From a virus: a stretch of 51,122 bases of DNA. Of this stretch, positions 1 to 7,727 are shown piece by piece (position 1 is the first letter of the stretch; each line of letters opens with the position of its first letter). Under the pieces are notes generated by a model. The model had not been told where the DNA came from. It saw nothing but the letters and a program-made list of their open reading frames with translations, and made no database searches. The stretch spans positions 1-51,122 of IMG/VR virus record IMGVR_UViG_3300044568_002317; one strand, written 5' to 3'. The position numbers and the translations under genes are program-made.

Positions 1-122
1 GCCGATTGACCTTCTTCCATGTTCCAGTGTGGATAAATTGCTCGATCGCCTCCACCTTGGTTTGAGTTGCCTTTTGTGTCAGCTGCCTGTAGTCTTGCTC
101 GGATTTCTGCTAAAGATGCCAT
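1..122 (-). CDS. 32: gp32-like single-stranded DNA-binding protein, N-terminal fragment
   Basis: Only the first 40 codons are present; the gene runs off the left edge. The reading frame opens at an ATG (122-120) and starts MASLAEIRARLQAADTKG, followed by a glycine-rich stretch and the segment AIYPHWNMEEGQSA. From memory this matches the N-terminus of gp32 homologues in marine T4-like phages, where the YPxWNM..G segment opens the OB-fold. A strong ribosome-binding site, AAGGAGA, lies about eight bases upstream (137-131). gp32 coats ssDNA during replication, recombination and repair, and in T4 represses its own translation through its mRNA leader. The leader here is about 120 bases long and carries direct repeats and two hairpins. 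The assignment rests on a short fragment, so it is probable rather than certain. Confidence 0.72.
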   Translation of the reverse strand, partial: MASLAEIRARLQAADTKGNSNQGGGDRAIYPHWNMEEGQS

Positions 123-130
123 AGTTTGTT

Positions 131-137
131 TCTCCTT
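131..137 (-). promoter_or_regulatory. Ribosome-binding site of the gp32-like gene
   Basis: AAGGAGA on the minus strand, eight bases before the ATG at 122. It fixes the start of the gp32-like gene and is among the best Shine-Dalgarno matches in the window. Confidence 0.75.
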
Positions 138-142
138 AAAAA

Positions 143-185
143 GTTGCCTATGTGTTGCCTATCTAAAATTAGATCTTTGTTGCCT
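143..185 (-). repeat. Direct repeats and small hairpin in the gp32 leader
   Basis: The heptamer AGGCAAC (GTTGCCT on plus) occurs at 143-149, 154-160 and 179-185. Between the second and third copies is a near-perfect palindrome, ATCTAAAATTAGAT, at 161-174. All lie in the untranslated leader of the gp32-like gene. T4 gp32 is autoregulated by binding its leader RNA, so an RNA operator is a reasonable inference, but nothing here proves it. Confidence 0.4.
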
Positions 186-203
186 GTGACGCACAAACAA
201 TAA

Positions 204-231
204 AGCGCATACACCATGTAGTATATGCGCT
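204..231 (-). terminator. Hairpin between the transferase-like gene and gp32; possible terminator
   Basis: AGCGCATA (204-211) and TATGCGCT (224-231) form a perfect 8-bp stem with a 12-base loop. Read on the minus strand it is followed by TTATTGTTTG, a moderately U-rich run. It lies just after the stop codon of the 245-1249 gene, so it may end or attenuate that transcript. It could instead be structure in the gp32 leader. Confidence 0.4.
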
Positions 232-244
232 ATTTGCCTTGGTG

Positions 245-1249
245 TCAAGTGTATTTATGAGCAAGTTGTTCTAAACTGATAATATCATAGGGCTTTTGTC
301 GAAGTTGTTCTTGATTGTGAGCAAACACATCAACGTTGGCAATGAATATCTCGTGCAGTCGTTCCATGTTGGATGCTAACTCTAACAAACATCGGATATA
401 GGCGCAAAATCTAGGTTCGGTATGAATCAGATGTGAATCAACATATTGATCTTCTATATCGTCCCAACTGTAATCTATACCAACTGGTAGTTTCCACCCA
501 TCATTTACTAAAGTTCTATTAAAATGCCTCGGGCCATAGTTCATTACAAATCTTCCCTGTATCAAATGATCATAAGTTTTTTCTGAATATAGCACAGTAG
601 GCCCTTTGCACAATGACTCAATTTGTGCTGATATGTATGTATTGTCAAAATATTTCCGTGCTGGCGGTGTTGCTTGTAACAGTGCAAGGTCTGTTACTCC
701 AGATTCGCTTGGTAAACTTGCGCCGACAGTATGTCCGCTATGATAACCAGAAATGTTTTTTACTGAATGATATAACTGTTTCTTGATTTCAAAATTGTTT
801 TTGCCGTACAAAGAAAGTATAGCCCCTGGACGCCTGGCCAATTCTATAGGCCATTGATTGTAATTTTCAGGATTAAATTGTTTCCATGAGGTCTGCTTGT
901 CAAGATATGCAGATTTGGCCCGATTCCAGTAGAAATTAAAATGCAACACATTTTTTATGCCAGGTATGGGTGTTTTACAAGCTGTTAACAACACAGTTGG
1001 TATGAGTTTTTGATAATACTCAACTAACGCAATGCTATGAAGAGATGGCGTCGGATGAGCGTGAAACATATCATAAAAAACTAATTTTTTTATCGCATGA
1101 GATTTTATATACCGCTTGAGTTCTTTCTCATTGGGCCACCAAAAAGCAACCCATAGTTCAGATGATTGTTGATTGTGAACTATGGGTAACCATTGCTGAC
1201 ATTTAAAAATATTAGGATCGCTACCAGGTAATAGCGCCACTTCATGCAT
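245..1249 (-). CDS. Putative glycosyltransferase-like protein (SEKT type)
   Basis: 334 residues with no signal peptide or membrane segment. I recognise no full family. In the C-terminal half the segment LYSEKTYDHLIQGRFVMNYG resembles the nucleotide-sugar-binding region of GT10-like and phage 'SEKT' proteins, where a Ser-Glu-Lys-Thr is followed by a small helix and a hydrophobic strand. The protein at 6661-7692 has the same arrangement (ISEKTAKAIISKSCFSIYMS), so the two may be distant paralogues. A phage enzyme of this type would transfer a sugar to DNA, protein or cell-surface glycan; the substrate is unknown. ATG start at 1249; no clear ribosome-binding site is visible. It sits between the large 702-residue gene and gp32 on the same strand. 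Confidence 0.4.
   Translation of the reverse strand: MHEVALLPGSDPNIFKCQQWLPIVHNQQSSELWVAFWWPNEKELKRYIKSHAIKKLVFYDMFHAHPTPSLHSIALVEYYQKLIPTVLLTACKTPIPGIKNVLHFNFYWNRAKSAYLDKQTSWKQFNPENYNQWPIELARRPGAILSLYGKNNFEIKKQLYHSVKNISGYHSGHTVGASLPSESGVTDLALLQATPPARKYFDNTYISAQIESLCKGPTVLYSEKTYDHLIQGRFVMNYGPRHFNRTLVNDGWKLPVGIDYSWDDIEDQYVDSHLIHTEPRFCAYIRCLLELASNMERLHEIFIANVDVFAHNQEQLRQKPYDIISLEQLAHKYT
252..259 (-). promoter_or_regulatory. Late-promoter-like box CATAAATA upstream of gp32
   Basis: CATAAATA on the minus strand, one base from the T4 late consensus TATAAATA, inside the last codons of the 245-1249 gene and about 130 bases before gp32. It could drive late gp32 transcription. Because it is also simply part of a coding sequence, support is modest. 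Confidence 0.3.
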
Positions 1250-1263
1250 GATTGCCTATTGTG

Positions 1264-3372
1264 TTATTTTAATAAAGCTAGTGATTTTATTCTTGCCAAT
1301 AGTGCAGTATCAGATTTGCTTTCGTAATAAGCCTCTTGTGGTGCTTCCCCAATCACAGGAGCCATGCCGCCTGCTACAGTGCCCATTTCATACATGCCAC
1401 ATTCGGCTAGGCCGTGTTCTGGGCAGTACTCACCTTCCATGGTTGTATTGCATGAACCTTCCAAAACTGGTGCGCTCAATTCTGGCATGGCTTCAACTGT
1501 GGCAATTGGATCTGCTTCGGGCATGATCATACCGGAGTTGCTTTCAGTAATGCCCAACTCGTCTGCCAAACGGTCTGATATCCATTCATGCGGATCACCG
1601 GTGCGAGCTTTTTTCACTCCATAAGGCATGTCGTCAAAGTAATAGTCATACAGCGCATCAAACAAGTCGTTGTCTAATTCGGCACCGGCTTCAAAGTCAG
1701 CAACTTCTCTGCTGAAACGTTGCAGGATGTGTTCTAGGGTGTGACCAGTGGAGTCTGTGAGCACACTTTCTCGAAGTGGCACGCCAGCATATTTTAGCAT
1801 GGCATTGAGTTCTGTGTTTTCTTCCATTCTACCTATAGCACGGCTGATACCAACTTTGCGATTGGCAATCTTAGGATCTTTTTCAAATCTACCTGGTTTT
1901 GGAAGTCCGCCGGCCACTGCATTAAATGCAACTCTAGCACCTTTCTGAAATCCAGTACCATGACTGCGATCAGCCACATCATCTACTGCTCGGTTTACAT
2001 AGTTGCTGAGTGTGCCGGGACTCAATTCATCCAACTGATCTTCTGCCATGCCTTGTTCAGGAGCCATGCCCGGTGCTTGTTGACCAGCAGCAGGTGCCAC
2101 TGGTTGTTGTTCATCAGCATCAGGTGTAGTATTCAGTTGAATACCAAGTTCTTGCAGTCTAGCTTGCACATCTGTGTCGTCCCAACAGTTAGCACGAGGA
2201 TCTTGTTCAGCCAAATCACCAAGAATGTCAAACAATTTATCATCGCCTATCACATCATACAGTTGTTCTTTGGCATTGGTAGCATCTGGACCAACAATGA
2301 GTTCTTGACTCATGAGTTCATTCAGTTTGGCCTGTGCTTCTGGTGTGTCTGGCAAGGCCCATGTGCCTTCCATAATACCGTTTACCCAGTTTTCAAAAAT
2401 TTGTGCTTCTTTCATAGCGGTTCCTCGTTGTTGTATTTTGGCCAGAGTGGGCAATGCTGCCTCTATTCTAGCATCTAATGTTTGTTCAATAAACATGGTC
2501 TTGAGATCTTCTACTAACGCAGTTTCATCTCCAATGTCTGCCGGCGTCCATGATTCAAAATATTGATTGTATCCGCGGCCTGTGGCCATGTGCTGTAGAT
2601 TTCCGCGCAGTTCCGAATAGTAGTGATGAGCTGTTTCTACCAGTTCTTGTGTGATGCCTTCAAACACTCGCTGTTGACTGGCTCGATTAAATCTGCTTAA
2701 CACAGCCATTTCTGTCACAATCTCGTTGATATGCTGGCCACGAATGTCGTATGGTCTGCCGCCTTGTTTCACATGTTCCAACATGGCTCGGCCACCCGAC
2801 AGTTTCACAAATGGCAGTTTGAACCGTTCGCCATCTACAGTTTCAATAAACAAACTTTCCACATAGCGATAGCGTTTGTCATCTTCGCCAATCATTCGGT
2901 TGTGTTTGATTACCATTCTGGCTTCAGTTTGCTCACCCACATAGCTGATCTTGCGTGTGCCATAGTAGCCTTCAAACAAACCTTCTTTGATAGCTGCCAT
3001 ACCTTGCATGGTATGCTTGAGTTGATTGATGTCTTTGGGACTGAATGTGCCCAGGCCATGGCTGGTAGCAAATTTTGAGATTTCTTCCAAGAATCCCAAG
3101 TGCCGCTCGCTGCCAAGCCAATCCAGCTTGTCCTGGGGATCTTCCATGGTTCTTCCTAGATTGTCGCCAAAAAACATTTGTAGATCGCTTTCATCGCCTA
3201 GTACAATTACCACTGTACCGTAGTTTTTGCCCGAACTAGCAATCCAATCAAATGCAAAAGTTTTGGCTTCTGCAGGTGCAGAATCCTGACCTTGTCCGTC
3301 TGTGTACTTTACTTCAAAGTTTTTAGTGGCCAACAAGTCAGCCAGATCTTGGGAAAGATTTTCAATTGCCAT
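1264..3372 (-). CDS. Large conserved phage protein of unknown function (702 aa)
   Basis: Soluble, acidic 702-residue protein directly downstream of the large terminase. From memory, proteins with the C-terminal signature DALYDYYFDDMPYG and the linker motif DELSPGTLSNYV recur in uncultured aquatic phages, but I know of no assigned function. The N-terminal half looks globular (mixed strand and helix). The middle has a Gln/Ala/Pro-rich linker around residues 415-440. The last 60 residues hold a Cys/His cluster of the form C-x8-C-x2-H-x4-C, which could bind a metal. The start at 3372 (ATG) is about eight bases from a CTAAATA box overlapping the terminase stop codon, with no obvious Shine-Dalgarno. 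Its position beside gp17 suggests a virion or packaging-related role; this is inference from context only. Confidence 0.75.
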   Translation of the reverse strand: MAIENLSQDLADLLATKNFEVKYTDGQGQDSAPAEAKTFAFDWIASSGKNYGTVVIVLGDESDLQMFFGDNLGRTMEDPQDKLDWLGSERHLGFLEEISKFATSHGLGTFSPKDINQLKHTMQGMAAIKEGLFEGYYGTRKISYVGEQTEARMVIKHNRMIGEDDKRYRYVESLFIETVDGERFKLPFVKLSGGRAMLEHVKQGGRPYDIRGQHINEIVTEMAVLSRFNRASQQRVFEGITQELVETAHHYYSELRGNLQHMATGRGYNQYFESWTPADIGDETALVEDLKTMFIEQTLDARIEAALPTLAKIQQRGTAMKEAQIFENWVNGIMEGTWALPDTPEAQAKLNELMSQELIVGPDATNAKEQLYDVIGDDKLFDILGDLAEQDPRANCWDDTDVQARLQELGIQLNTTPDADEQQPVAPAAGQQAPGMAPEQGMAEDQLDELSPGTLSNYVNRAVDDVADRSHGTGFQKGARVAFNAVAGGLPKPGRFEKDPKIANRKVGISRAIGRMEENTELNAMLKYAGVPLRESVLTDSTGHTLEHILQRFSREVADFEAGAELDNDLFDALYDYYFDDMPYGVKKARTGDPHEWISDRLADELGITESNSGMIMPEADPIATVEAMPELSAPVLEGSCNTTMEGEYCPEHGLAECGMYEMGTVAGGMAPVIGEAPQEAYYESKSDTALLARIKSLALLK

Positions 3373-3379
3373 AGTGTGT

Positions 3380-3386
3380 TATTTAG
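3380..3386 (-). promoter_or_regulatory. Late-promoter-like CTAAATA overlapping the terminase stop
   Basis: CTAAATA on the minus strand; its TAA is the stop codon of the large terminase (3385-3383). It lies seven bases before the ATG of the 702-residue gene. One of five boxes in the window built on a stop codon. Confidence 0.4.
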
Positions 3387-4963
3387 CGCATCATTATGAA
3401 TGGAAACGGCTCGACAATCATATCTCCGTGGTCTTTAAGGTGTGTGTCCAAGTCTGAGTGATAGGTCTGCAACAACAACAGCATGCGTACCGCCAGCAAA
3501 CTGGCCATAACCAAATCGTCAGTTTCGCCGGGTTTTGCGGCATAGCTGGTGCCCATGGCCACAAACGTTTTGAGTTCTGAAACCAAGGGTCTTGAGTTGA
3601 TTTTCATACGTCCAGATTCCACTAGAATTTTAAACTTGTTGCAGGCTGTGATTTTGCTTTTGTTTGTGGTATTAAAACCCTTGCGGAATCTGCGCCCTGT
3701 GGTGCCTGTTACTGAGTTATCGCTGAGGAAATATCCTGGAATGTTGTCTTCGCCATATTCTGCTATGCTGATCAAGGCAGCTTCGCCAATGGTGTTGTTT
3801 TCCACTGAGAAGTAGATGCTTTTTTCATCTTGAACTACGGCATGCAGTTCCTTTATAATATCCGCAAGAATTCTAATTTGTGTAGGAATGTCAGTTTTGT
3901 TATGGCGCCATTCAGCAATCTGATCTGTAGTTCTAGCGTCAAACACCTGTATGGCAGCAGGATCGCCACCTGTGCCCAAACTGGGGTCTAGCGCCACAAC
4001 ATACATGCCATCTTTGACAGGAGTTTTATACCATCGTACCTGTCCAGATCTATGTATGGGTTCTGCACCTTCTAAATCCATCAGCTTGATAGGTGCTATT
4101 AGTGTTTCGTCATTGATAACAAATTCACAATCCATTTCTCTGCGAAAACGTTCTTCACCTAGTTGGGCTAGTTGTTCAGAACCCCAGGCATCTCCACGTT
4201 CAGGATGTTCACGCCAGTATGATCTAAATGCACGGAATCCATTAATGCCTAGTTCTGTGGTATTGCCGTGCTCATCTTCACATTTGTTGGCACCTTTCCA
4301 CAAGAACGCAAACTGATCTTCGTCTGAGTTGGGAGTTGATGTGATAATTGCTTTACCACCAGTTGCCAAAGTAGGGCTAATTGAAGTCCAAAACTCTTTG
4401 GCAATAGTAGGTCGCACAAATGCAAATTCGTCAGCGTACAACAAGGATATACTCATACCCCGGCCGGTTGTTTCTGTTGTGGTTTGACTCACAATGCGTG
4501 AGCCATTTTCAAACTCTATCGAGCCTTTGTTGTAGCTAGTAGCACCTGCTCGTATATGATTGGGACACAGTTCATAGGCATAGCGTATGCGTTGCATGAT
4601 CTCCTGTGCGCCTGTGTATTTGTGTGCGGCAATAAGAATGGTACTATCTGGCACAAACTGAGCATACCACAGCAGATATCCTGCAGCTGACGTTGACTTG
4701 CCTGTTTGTCGAGGCATGAGTGATATTGAATATCTGTAATTGTGGTAGGTATGGATCAGGCGCTTTTGATAATCAAACGGATGATACAGCATCTTGCCGC
4801 GTGTGGGATGCTGGATGAAGAAAAAGTTATCCATAAAATACAGCGGGCCTGTAACAGGGTCAGCACACATTGCAAACTCTGTGAGTTCTTGCTCAGTATA
4901 TGTTTCAACCCTGTGTGGCGCTTTAACCAGCACCGTTTCTAAATTACTTTTTAGACCAATCAT
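3383..4963 (-). CDS. 17: Terminase large subunit, gp17-like packaging ATPase/nuclease
   Basis: 526 residues. The motor domain shows a Walker A of the terminase type, PRQTGKST (residues 84-91), a Walker B LLYADE (174-179) with the catalytic acid at its end, and a coupling motif TSTPN (209-213). The RNase H-like nuclease domain begins at ALDPSLGTGGD (about 324-334), giving the first metal-binding Asp. T4 gp17 is 610 residues, so this is a somewhat short homologue. It translocates DNA into the prohead and cuts headful concatemers, working with gp16 and the portal. I place the start at the ATG at 4963, which overlaps the upstream stop as ATGA. A longer frame from 4978 would need a TTG and would overlap further. 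Confident assignment. Confidence 0.96.
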   Translation of the reverse strand: MIGLKSNLETVLVKAPHRVETYTEQELTEFAMCADPVTGPLYFMDNFFFIQHPTRGKMLYHPFDYQKRLIHTYHNYRYSISLMPRQTGKSTSAAGYLLWYAQFVPDSTILIAAHKYTGAQEIMQRIRYAYELCPNHIRAGATSYNKGSIEFENGSRIVSQTTTETTGRGMSISLLYADEFAFVRPTIAKEFWTSISPTLATGGKAIITSTPNSDEDQFAFLWKGANKCEDEHGNTTELGINGFRAFRSYWREHPERGDAWGSEQLAQLGEERFRREMDCEFVINDETLIAPIKLMDLEGAEPIHRSGQVRWYKTPVKDGMYVVALDPSLGTGGDPAAIQVFDARTTDQIAEWRHNKTDIPTQIRILADIIKELHAVVQDEKSIYFSVENNTIGEAALISIAEYGEDNIPGYFLSDNSVTGTTGRRFRKGFNTTNKSKITACNKFKILVESGRMKINSRPLVSELKTFVAMGTSYAAKPGETDDLVMASLLAVRMLLLLQTYHSDLDTHLKDHGDMIVEPFPFIMMR

Positions 4964-5535
4964 CTTGTAGTTATCCAACTATAGCTGCTTATCCGGAATT
5001 GAGTGGTAGGCACTGGGTTTAACATTGCGTGCCATTGTAGTTTTCTGTATCCTTCGGGCTGTAGTCGATTGATCATAATATATCCTGTGTTTGGGTTAAC
5101 CACAAACTGGTGACGTAGTGAGTTTGAGTTTTTATAATGATAGAAAGAAGTGCCTAAATTAATATCACCAATCCAGGTCATTTGCATGGCACCAGGCATT
5201 TCACCATCAGTGTGCATGGCACAAGTAAATCCTGGTTCGTCCAGCCACCAGGCAGTGCCTTGGTAGTTTAACATTCTATATCCAATGGATTGTTCTAATA
5301 CAGGCCAAAGTTGTTGACAACTTTGGTCCCATTCATGATTCCACATCAATGCTGAATTATCTATGCGTCTACGAGGCCAATATTCTTGTCCTTCTTGACG
5401 TTGCCACGGTAGCGTCATCCAGTCAGTAGAAATTATTTTGTCCACCAAAGTTTGTGGAAACACATCTTTAACAAAGAATAAATTATTGTCTTGATCAACT
5501 GGCGTTATTTGCATAGGAATGCCAGTTCTGGCCAT
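4960..5535 (-). CDS. 2OG-Fe(II) oxygenase-like protein
   Basis: 191 residues. A short N-terminal helix region (LFFVKDVFPQTLVDKII) opens like many phage prolyl-hydroxylase-type proteins. The double-stranded beta-helix signature is MHTDGE with H108 and D110, a distal H169 (LQWHAML) and R181 (FRISSYSW) for the 2-oxoglutarate carboxylate. These residues fit the Fe(II) dioxygenase superfamily, which hydroxylates proteins, nucleobases or small molecules. The substrate is unknown. It overlaps the upstream radical SAM gene by 31 bases and couples to the terminase through ATGA. GGAGAG lies about 11 bases before the ATG at 5535; an alternative ATG at 5514 would shorten the overlap. Confidence 0.6.
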   Translation of the reverse strand: MARTGIPMQITPVDQDNNLFFVKDVFPQTLVDKIISTDWMTLPWQRQEGQEYWPRRRIDNSALMWNHEWDQSCQQLWPVLEQSIGYRMLNYQGTAWWLDEPGFTCAMHTDGEMPGAMQMTWIGDINLGTSFYHYKNSNSLRHQFVVNPNTGYIMINRLQPEGYRKLQWHAMLNPVPTTQFRISSYSWITTR

Positions 5536-6653
5536 AGGCGTTGAAACTCTCCATCTTTGTCTGGATGGTACTTGGTCTCGTTGTCATGTATGTGACGCCA
5601 GAAGTCTGTGTCAATTTTGCTGATTTTGCTCTCACTCAATCTGCCACGATAGGTAGCCAATGCTGTGTCAAAGAACTGTTGTTCAGCAGGAGTGGCAATG
5701 TTCATCTCATAGAAACGTTCAATTTCTGCAATGGCTTCCTGTGCAACACCTGCGCCGTGCAAGAATGGATCAAGATATTCAGGCTGAAACAAGTTTTGCC
5801 ACAGCACTGTAGTTCCAGTATCTTCGGCAAACTGTCGTAACTCACAGATGCGTGTGGCGTTATAAATGTTGTATACTGCATGTATACCTCCCCATTGACC
5901 TTGTGTGGTCATGAGATGTTTGATCTTACTCAAGTTTTCTTTGATCAATGACCATGTGGCACCGTGTCGCACATACTCCACTCGCTCACCGGTGTTGTCA
6001 AAACTCATTGACCAGCCAACTCGATTGCGTGTTGATAACTTTTGAAATATTTTATTTGATTCTAGATCCACATTTAAGTTTGTGATCAGTGTGACTATGG
6101 CATCCTTGGGTATGACATCTAGCAGTCGATTATTTTCTGGCAGCAACAAGGGTTCACCACCTACTAAGGCCACTTCGTGTATGTGTTCATAATGTTGTTC
6201 AATGAAGTCGCATACTGAATCATAGTAAGGCCTTGCACCACTCTTAAATGGAATGCCTTTGATGCTGGCCCATTTTGAACTGCATGATTCGCCGCAGTAG
6301 TTGCAACTTAAATTGCAGGTGGTGTTCCAGCGCACATCCACAATCACAGGATAGTGATACTGGTCTCCGGCTGTGGCATAATCAAAGTTGGGATTTACAT
6401 TGTTGTGCCATTGGCGTTCTGAGTCTGCACCAAAGCGTTCGGCTCGCACACAGTTAGAACAATACTCATGCGGTTCTCCCTGGGCCAGACTAGTACGTAT
6501 CTCTGTCATGAGATTACTGTTAAGGATTTGTTCAATGGTTTGGGTATTGAGGTTGCCTAGCATGTTAGGGTTGCCAGCACAGCAGGTTTTTACATCGCCT
6601 CGGGGATTGATATGTAGGCCACGCCACGGAGCAGCACAATAGAAATTACTCAT
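5505..6653 (-). CDS. Radical SAM protein with N-terminal SPASM/twitch-like cysteines
   Basis: 382 residues from the ATG at 6653 (MSNFYCAAPW). The radical SAM 4Fe-4S motif is CNLSCNYC, with C113, C117 and C120, followed by a GGEP motif (VGGEPLLLPE). Before the radical SAM core is a second cysteine set: C6, C24, C25, and C65/C68 in CSNC. It looks like a SPASM or twitch auxiliary-cluster region placed at the N-terminus. Such enzymes cleave S-adenosylmethionine to a 5'-deoxyadenosyl radical and often modify peptides or carbohydrates. The substrate here is unknown. A longer frame to 6746 needs a TTG and overlaps the previous gene heavily, so I reject it. Neighbours are a transferase-like gene upstream and a 2OG-oxygenase-like gene downstream. 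Confidence 0.82.
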   Translation of the reverse strand: MSNFYCAAPWRGLHINPRGDVKTCCAGNPNMLGNLNTQTIEQILNSNLMTEIRTSLAQGEPHEYCSNCVRAERFGADSERQWHNNVNPNFDYATAGDQYHYPVIVDVRWNTTCNLSCNYCGESCSSKWASIKGIPFKSGARPYYDSVCDFIEQHYEHIHEVALVGGEPLLLPENNRLLDVIPKDAIVTLITNLNVDLESNKIFQKLSTRNRVGWSMSFDNTGERVEYVRHGATWSLIKENLSKIKHLMTTQGQWGGIHAVYNIYNATRICELRQFAEDTGTTVLWQNLFQPEYLDPFLHGAGVAQEAIAEIERFYEMNIATPAEQQFFDTALATYRGRLSESKISKIDTDFWRHIHDNETKYHPDKDGEFQRLWPELAFLCK

Positions 6654-6657
6654 ACTG

Positions 6658-6665
6658 TATTTAAA
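6658..6665 (-). promoter_or_regulatory. Late-promoter-like TTTAAATA at the radical SAM start
   Basis: TTTAAATA on the minus strand, four bases before the ATG at 6653. Its TAA is the stop codon of the upstream 6661-7692 gene. It belongs to the TAAATACnGTATGA motif seen at two other places. Confidence 0.35.
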
Positions 6666-7692
6666 GACAGGCGAGTTCTCTCTGTAATTTTGGTTGGTAC
6701 TTGGTGTACCAAGGTCCAAACTCCGGTCCTTTGCTGAACCATTCAAAATTATGATTGATTTTGTATATTTGACTTTGACGATAATCCATAGCTACCGACT
6801 CAGTATCAAACTGTTGACAAATTTGTTTAATAGGTTCAATATTGGTCTCGCTGGCATGATCGGCAAAAAATCGTGGTTCAAATCCCAATTCTTCCAAAAC
6901 ACGATAGCCTGCTTCGGACATGTAAATGCTAAAACAACTTTTACTAATTATGGCTTTGGCTGTTTTTTCACTGATTAGAGTGTTTTCACCCGGATGTGTT
7001 TCTGTTACCACAGCAATTGCTGTATGCCAGGCAGGATGTTCGATGGTATAATCATTGGGAAAATTATCTGGATGTGTAGCTATTTGTGGAGGATATTTTT
7101 TTATTTCGTCGTTTAGATCAAATCTACCTTCAATAAATGCGCCAACTGATCCGTAAGCGTCAAGATTGTACGGGTTTGCAAATCCCACACTGTAGATATC
7201 ACGGTCAGGATCAATTAATTTTTCACTTAACAATGAATGCATCAACCACAATCGATGAGGACTAGGTGCTCTATTAAGACAGCCAATGCGTTTTGATCGG
7301 GCGTGGTGTGTAGGCCAGTTATAAACTATGGCTGCAAACGTTGGATAGTAGATCAATCCCGGAATGTTATCAAACCAATGTTGGCAGCGGCTGCTGAGTA
7401 CAGCAACTTTAGCACCTGGAAAAAAATCTTTAATAAGTGACAAATTATCCACACAATCTTGTGTGGATATCAATATAGGATCCCAACTGGCATCAACAAA
7501 CACATACGTGTCCATAACTGACTGATCTCGTAAAACTTGTAAACTTGCATAAAACTCTGCCCAGGAGTTTCGATCAATCCTAGTGTAAGGAGTGCCGGTT
7601 AACACTATACTGTTGTCTGGCAACATTCTATGGCCATTGTTCAGTCCTTTAATGAGCTGCACATGCGGTGTTACAAAATCAAACACTTTCAA
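6661..7692 (-). CDS. Putative glycosyltransferase-like protein (SEKT type)
   Basis: 343 residues starting MKVFDFVTPHVQLI from a TTG at 7692; an in-frame TAA lies immediately upstream, so no earlier start exists. The C-terminal half carries LISEKTAKAIISKSCFSIYM followed by LEELGFEPRF. From memory this pattern is typical of a widespread phage protein group related to fucosyltransferase-like (GT10) folds: the SEKT region binds the donor and the G-F/Y-x-x-F strand follows. An N-terminal Rossmann-like half is suggested by hydrophobic strands such as YVFVDASWDPILI. Substrate unknown. It lies between a secreted nuclease and the radical SAM/oxygenase pair, which suggests a modification cassette. A shorter ATG start (MLPDNS) is possible. 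Confidence 0.5.
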   Translation of the reverse strand: MKVFDFVTPHVQLIKGLNNGHRMLPDNSIVLTGTPYTRIDRNSWAEFYASLQVLRDQSVMDTYVFVDASWDPILISTQDCVDNLSLIKDFFPGAKVAVLSSRCQHWFDNIPGLIYYPTFAAIVYNWPTHHARSKRIGCLNRAPSPHRLWLMHSLLSEKLIDPDRDIYSVGFANPYNLDAYGSVGAFIEGRFDLNDEIKKYPPQIATHPDNFPNDYTIEHPAWHTAIAVVTETHPGENTLISEKTAKAIISKSCFSIYMSEAGYRVLEELGFEPRFFADHASETNIEPIKQICQQFDTESVAMDYRQSQIYKINHNFEWFSKGPEFGPWYTKYQPKLQRELACL

Positions 7693-7727
7693 TTATTCAG
7701 CCCGTTCGCATTTTTGTTGTTTGGCGT

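Noticed and set aside
1960-3223. Plus-strand frames opposite the 702-residue gene
   Set aside because: They are antisense to a clearly coding frame, lack ribosome-binding sites and encode Cys/His-rich nonsense.
4963-4978. Longer terminase start at 4978
   Set aside because: It would use TTG and overlap the upstream gene by 19 bases; the ATG at 4963 forms a standard ATGA junction.
6653-6670. LexA-like palindrome CTGT-N8-ACAG before the radical SAM gene
   Set aside because: A match to this eight-base pattern is expected about 0.8 times by chance in a random 51 kb sequence, and it coincides with the TAAATA motif and the upstream stop.
6653-6746. Longer radical SAM start at 6746
   Set aside because: It needs a TTG and would overlap the preceding gene by 86 bases; the cysteine-rich N-terminus begins at the ATG at 6653.
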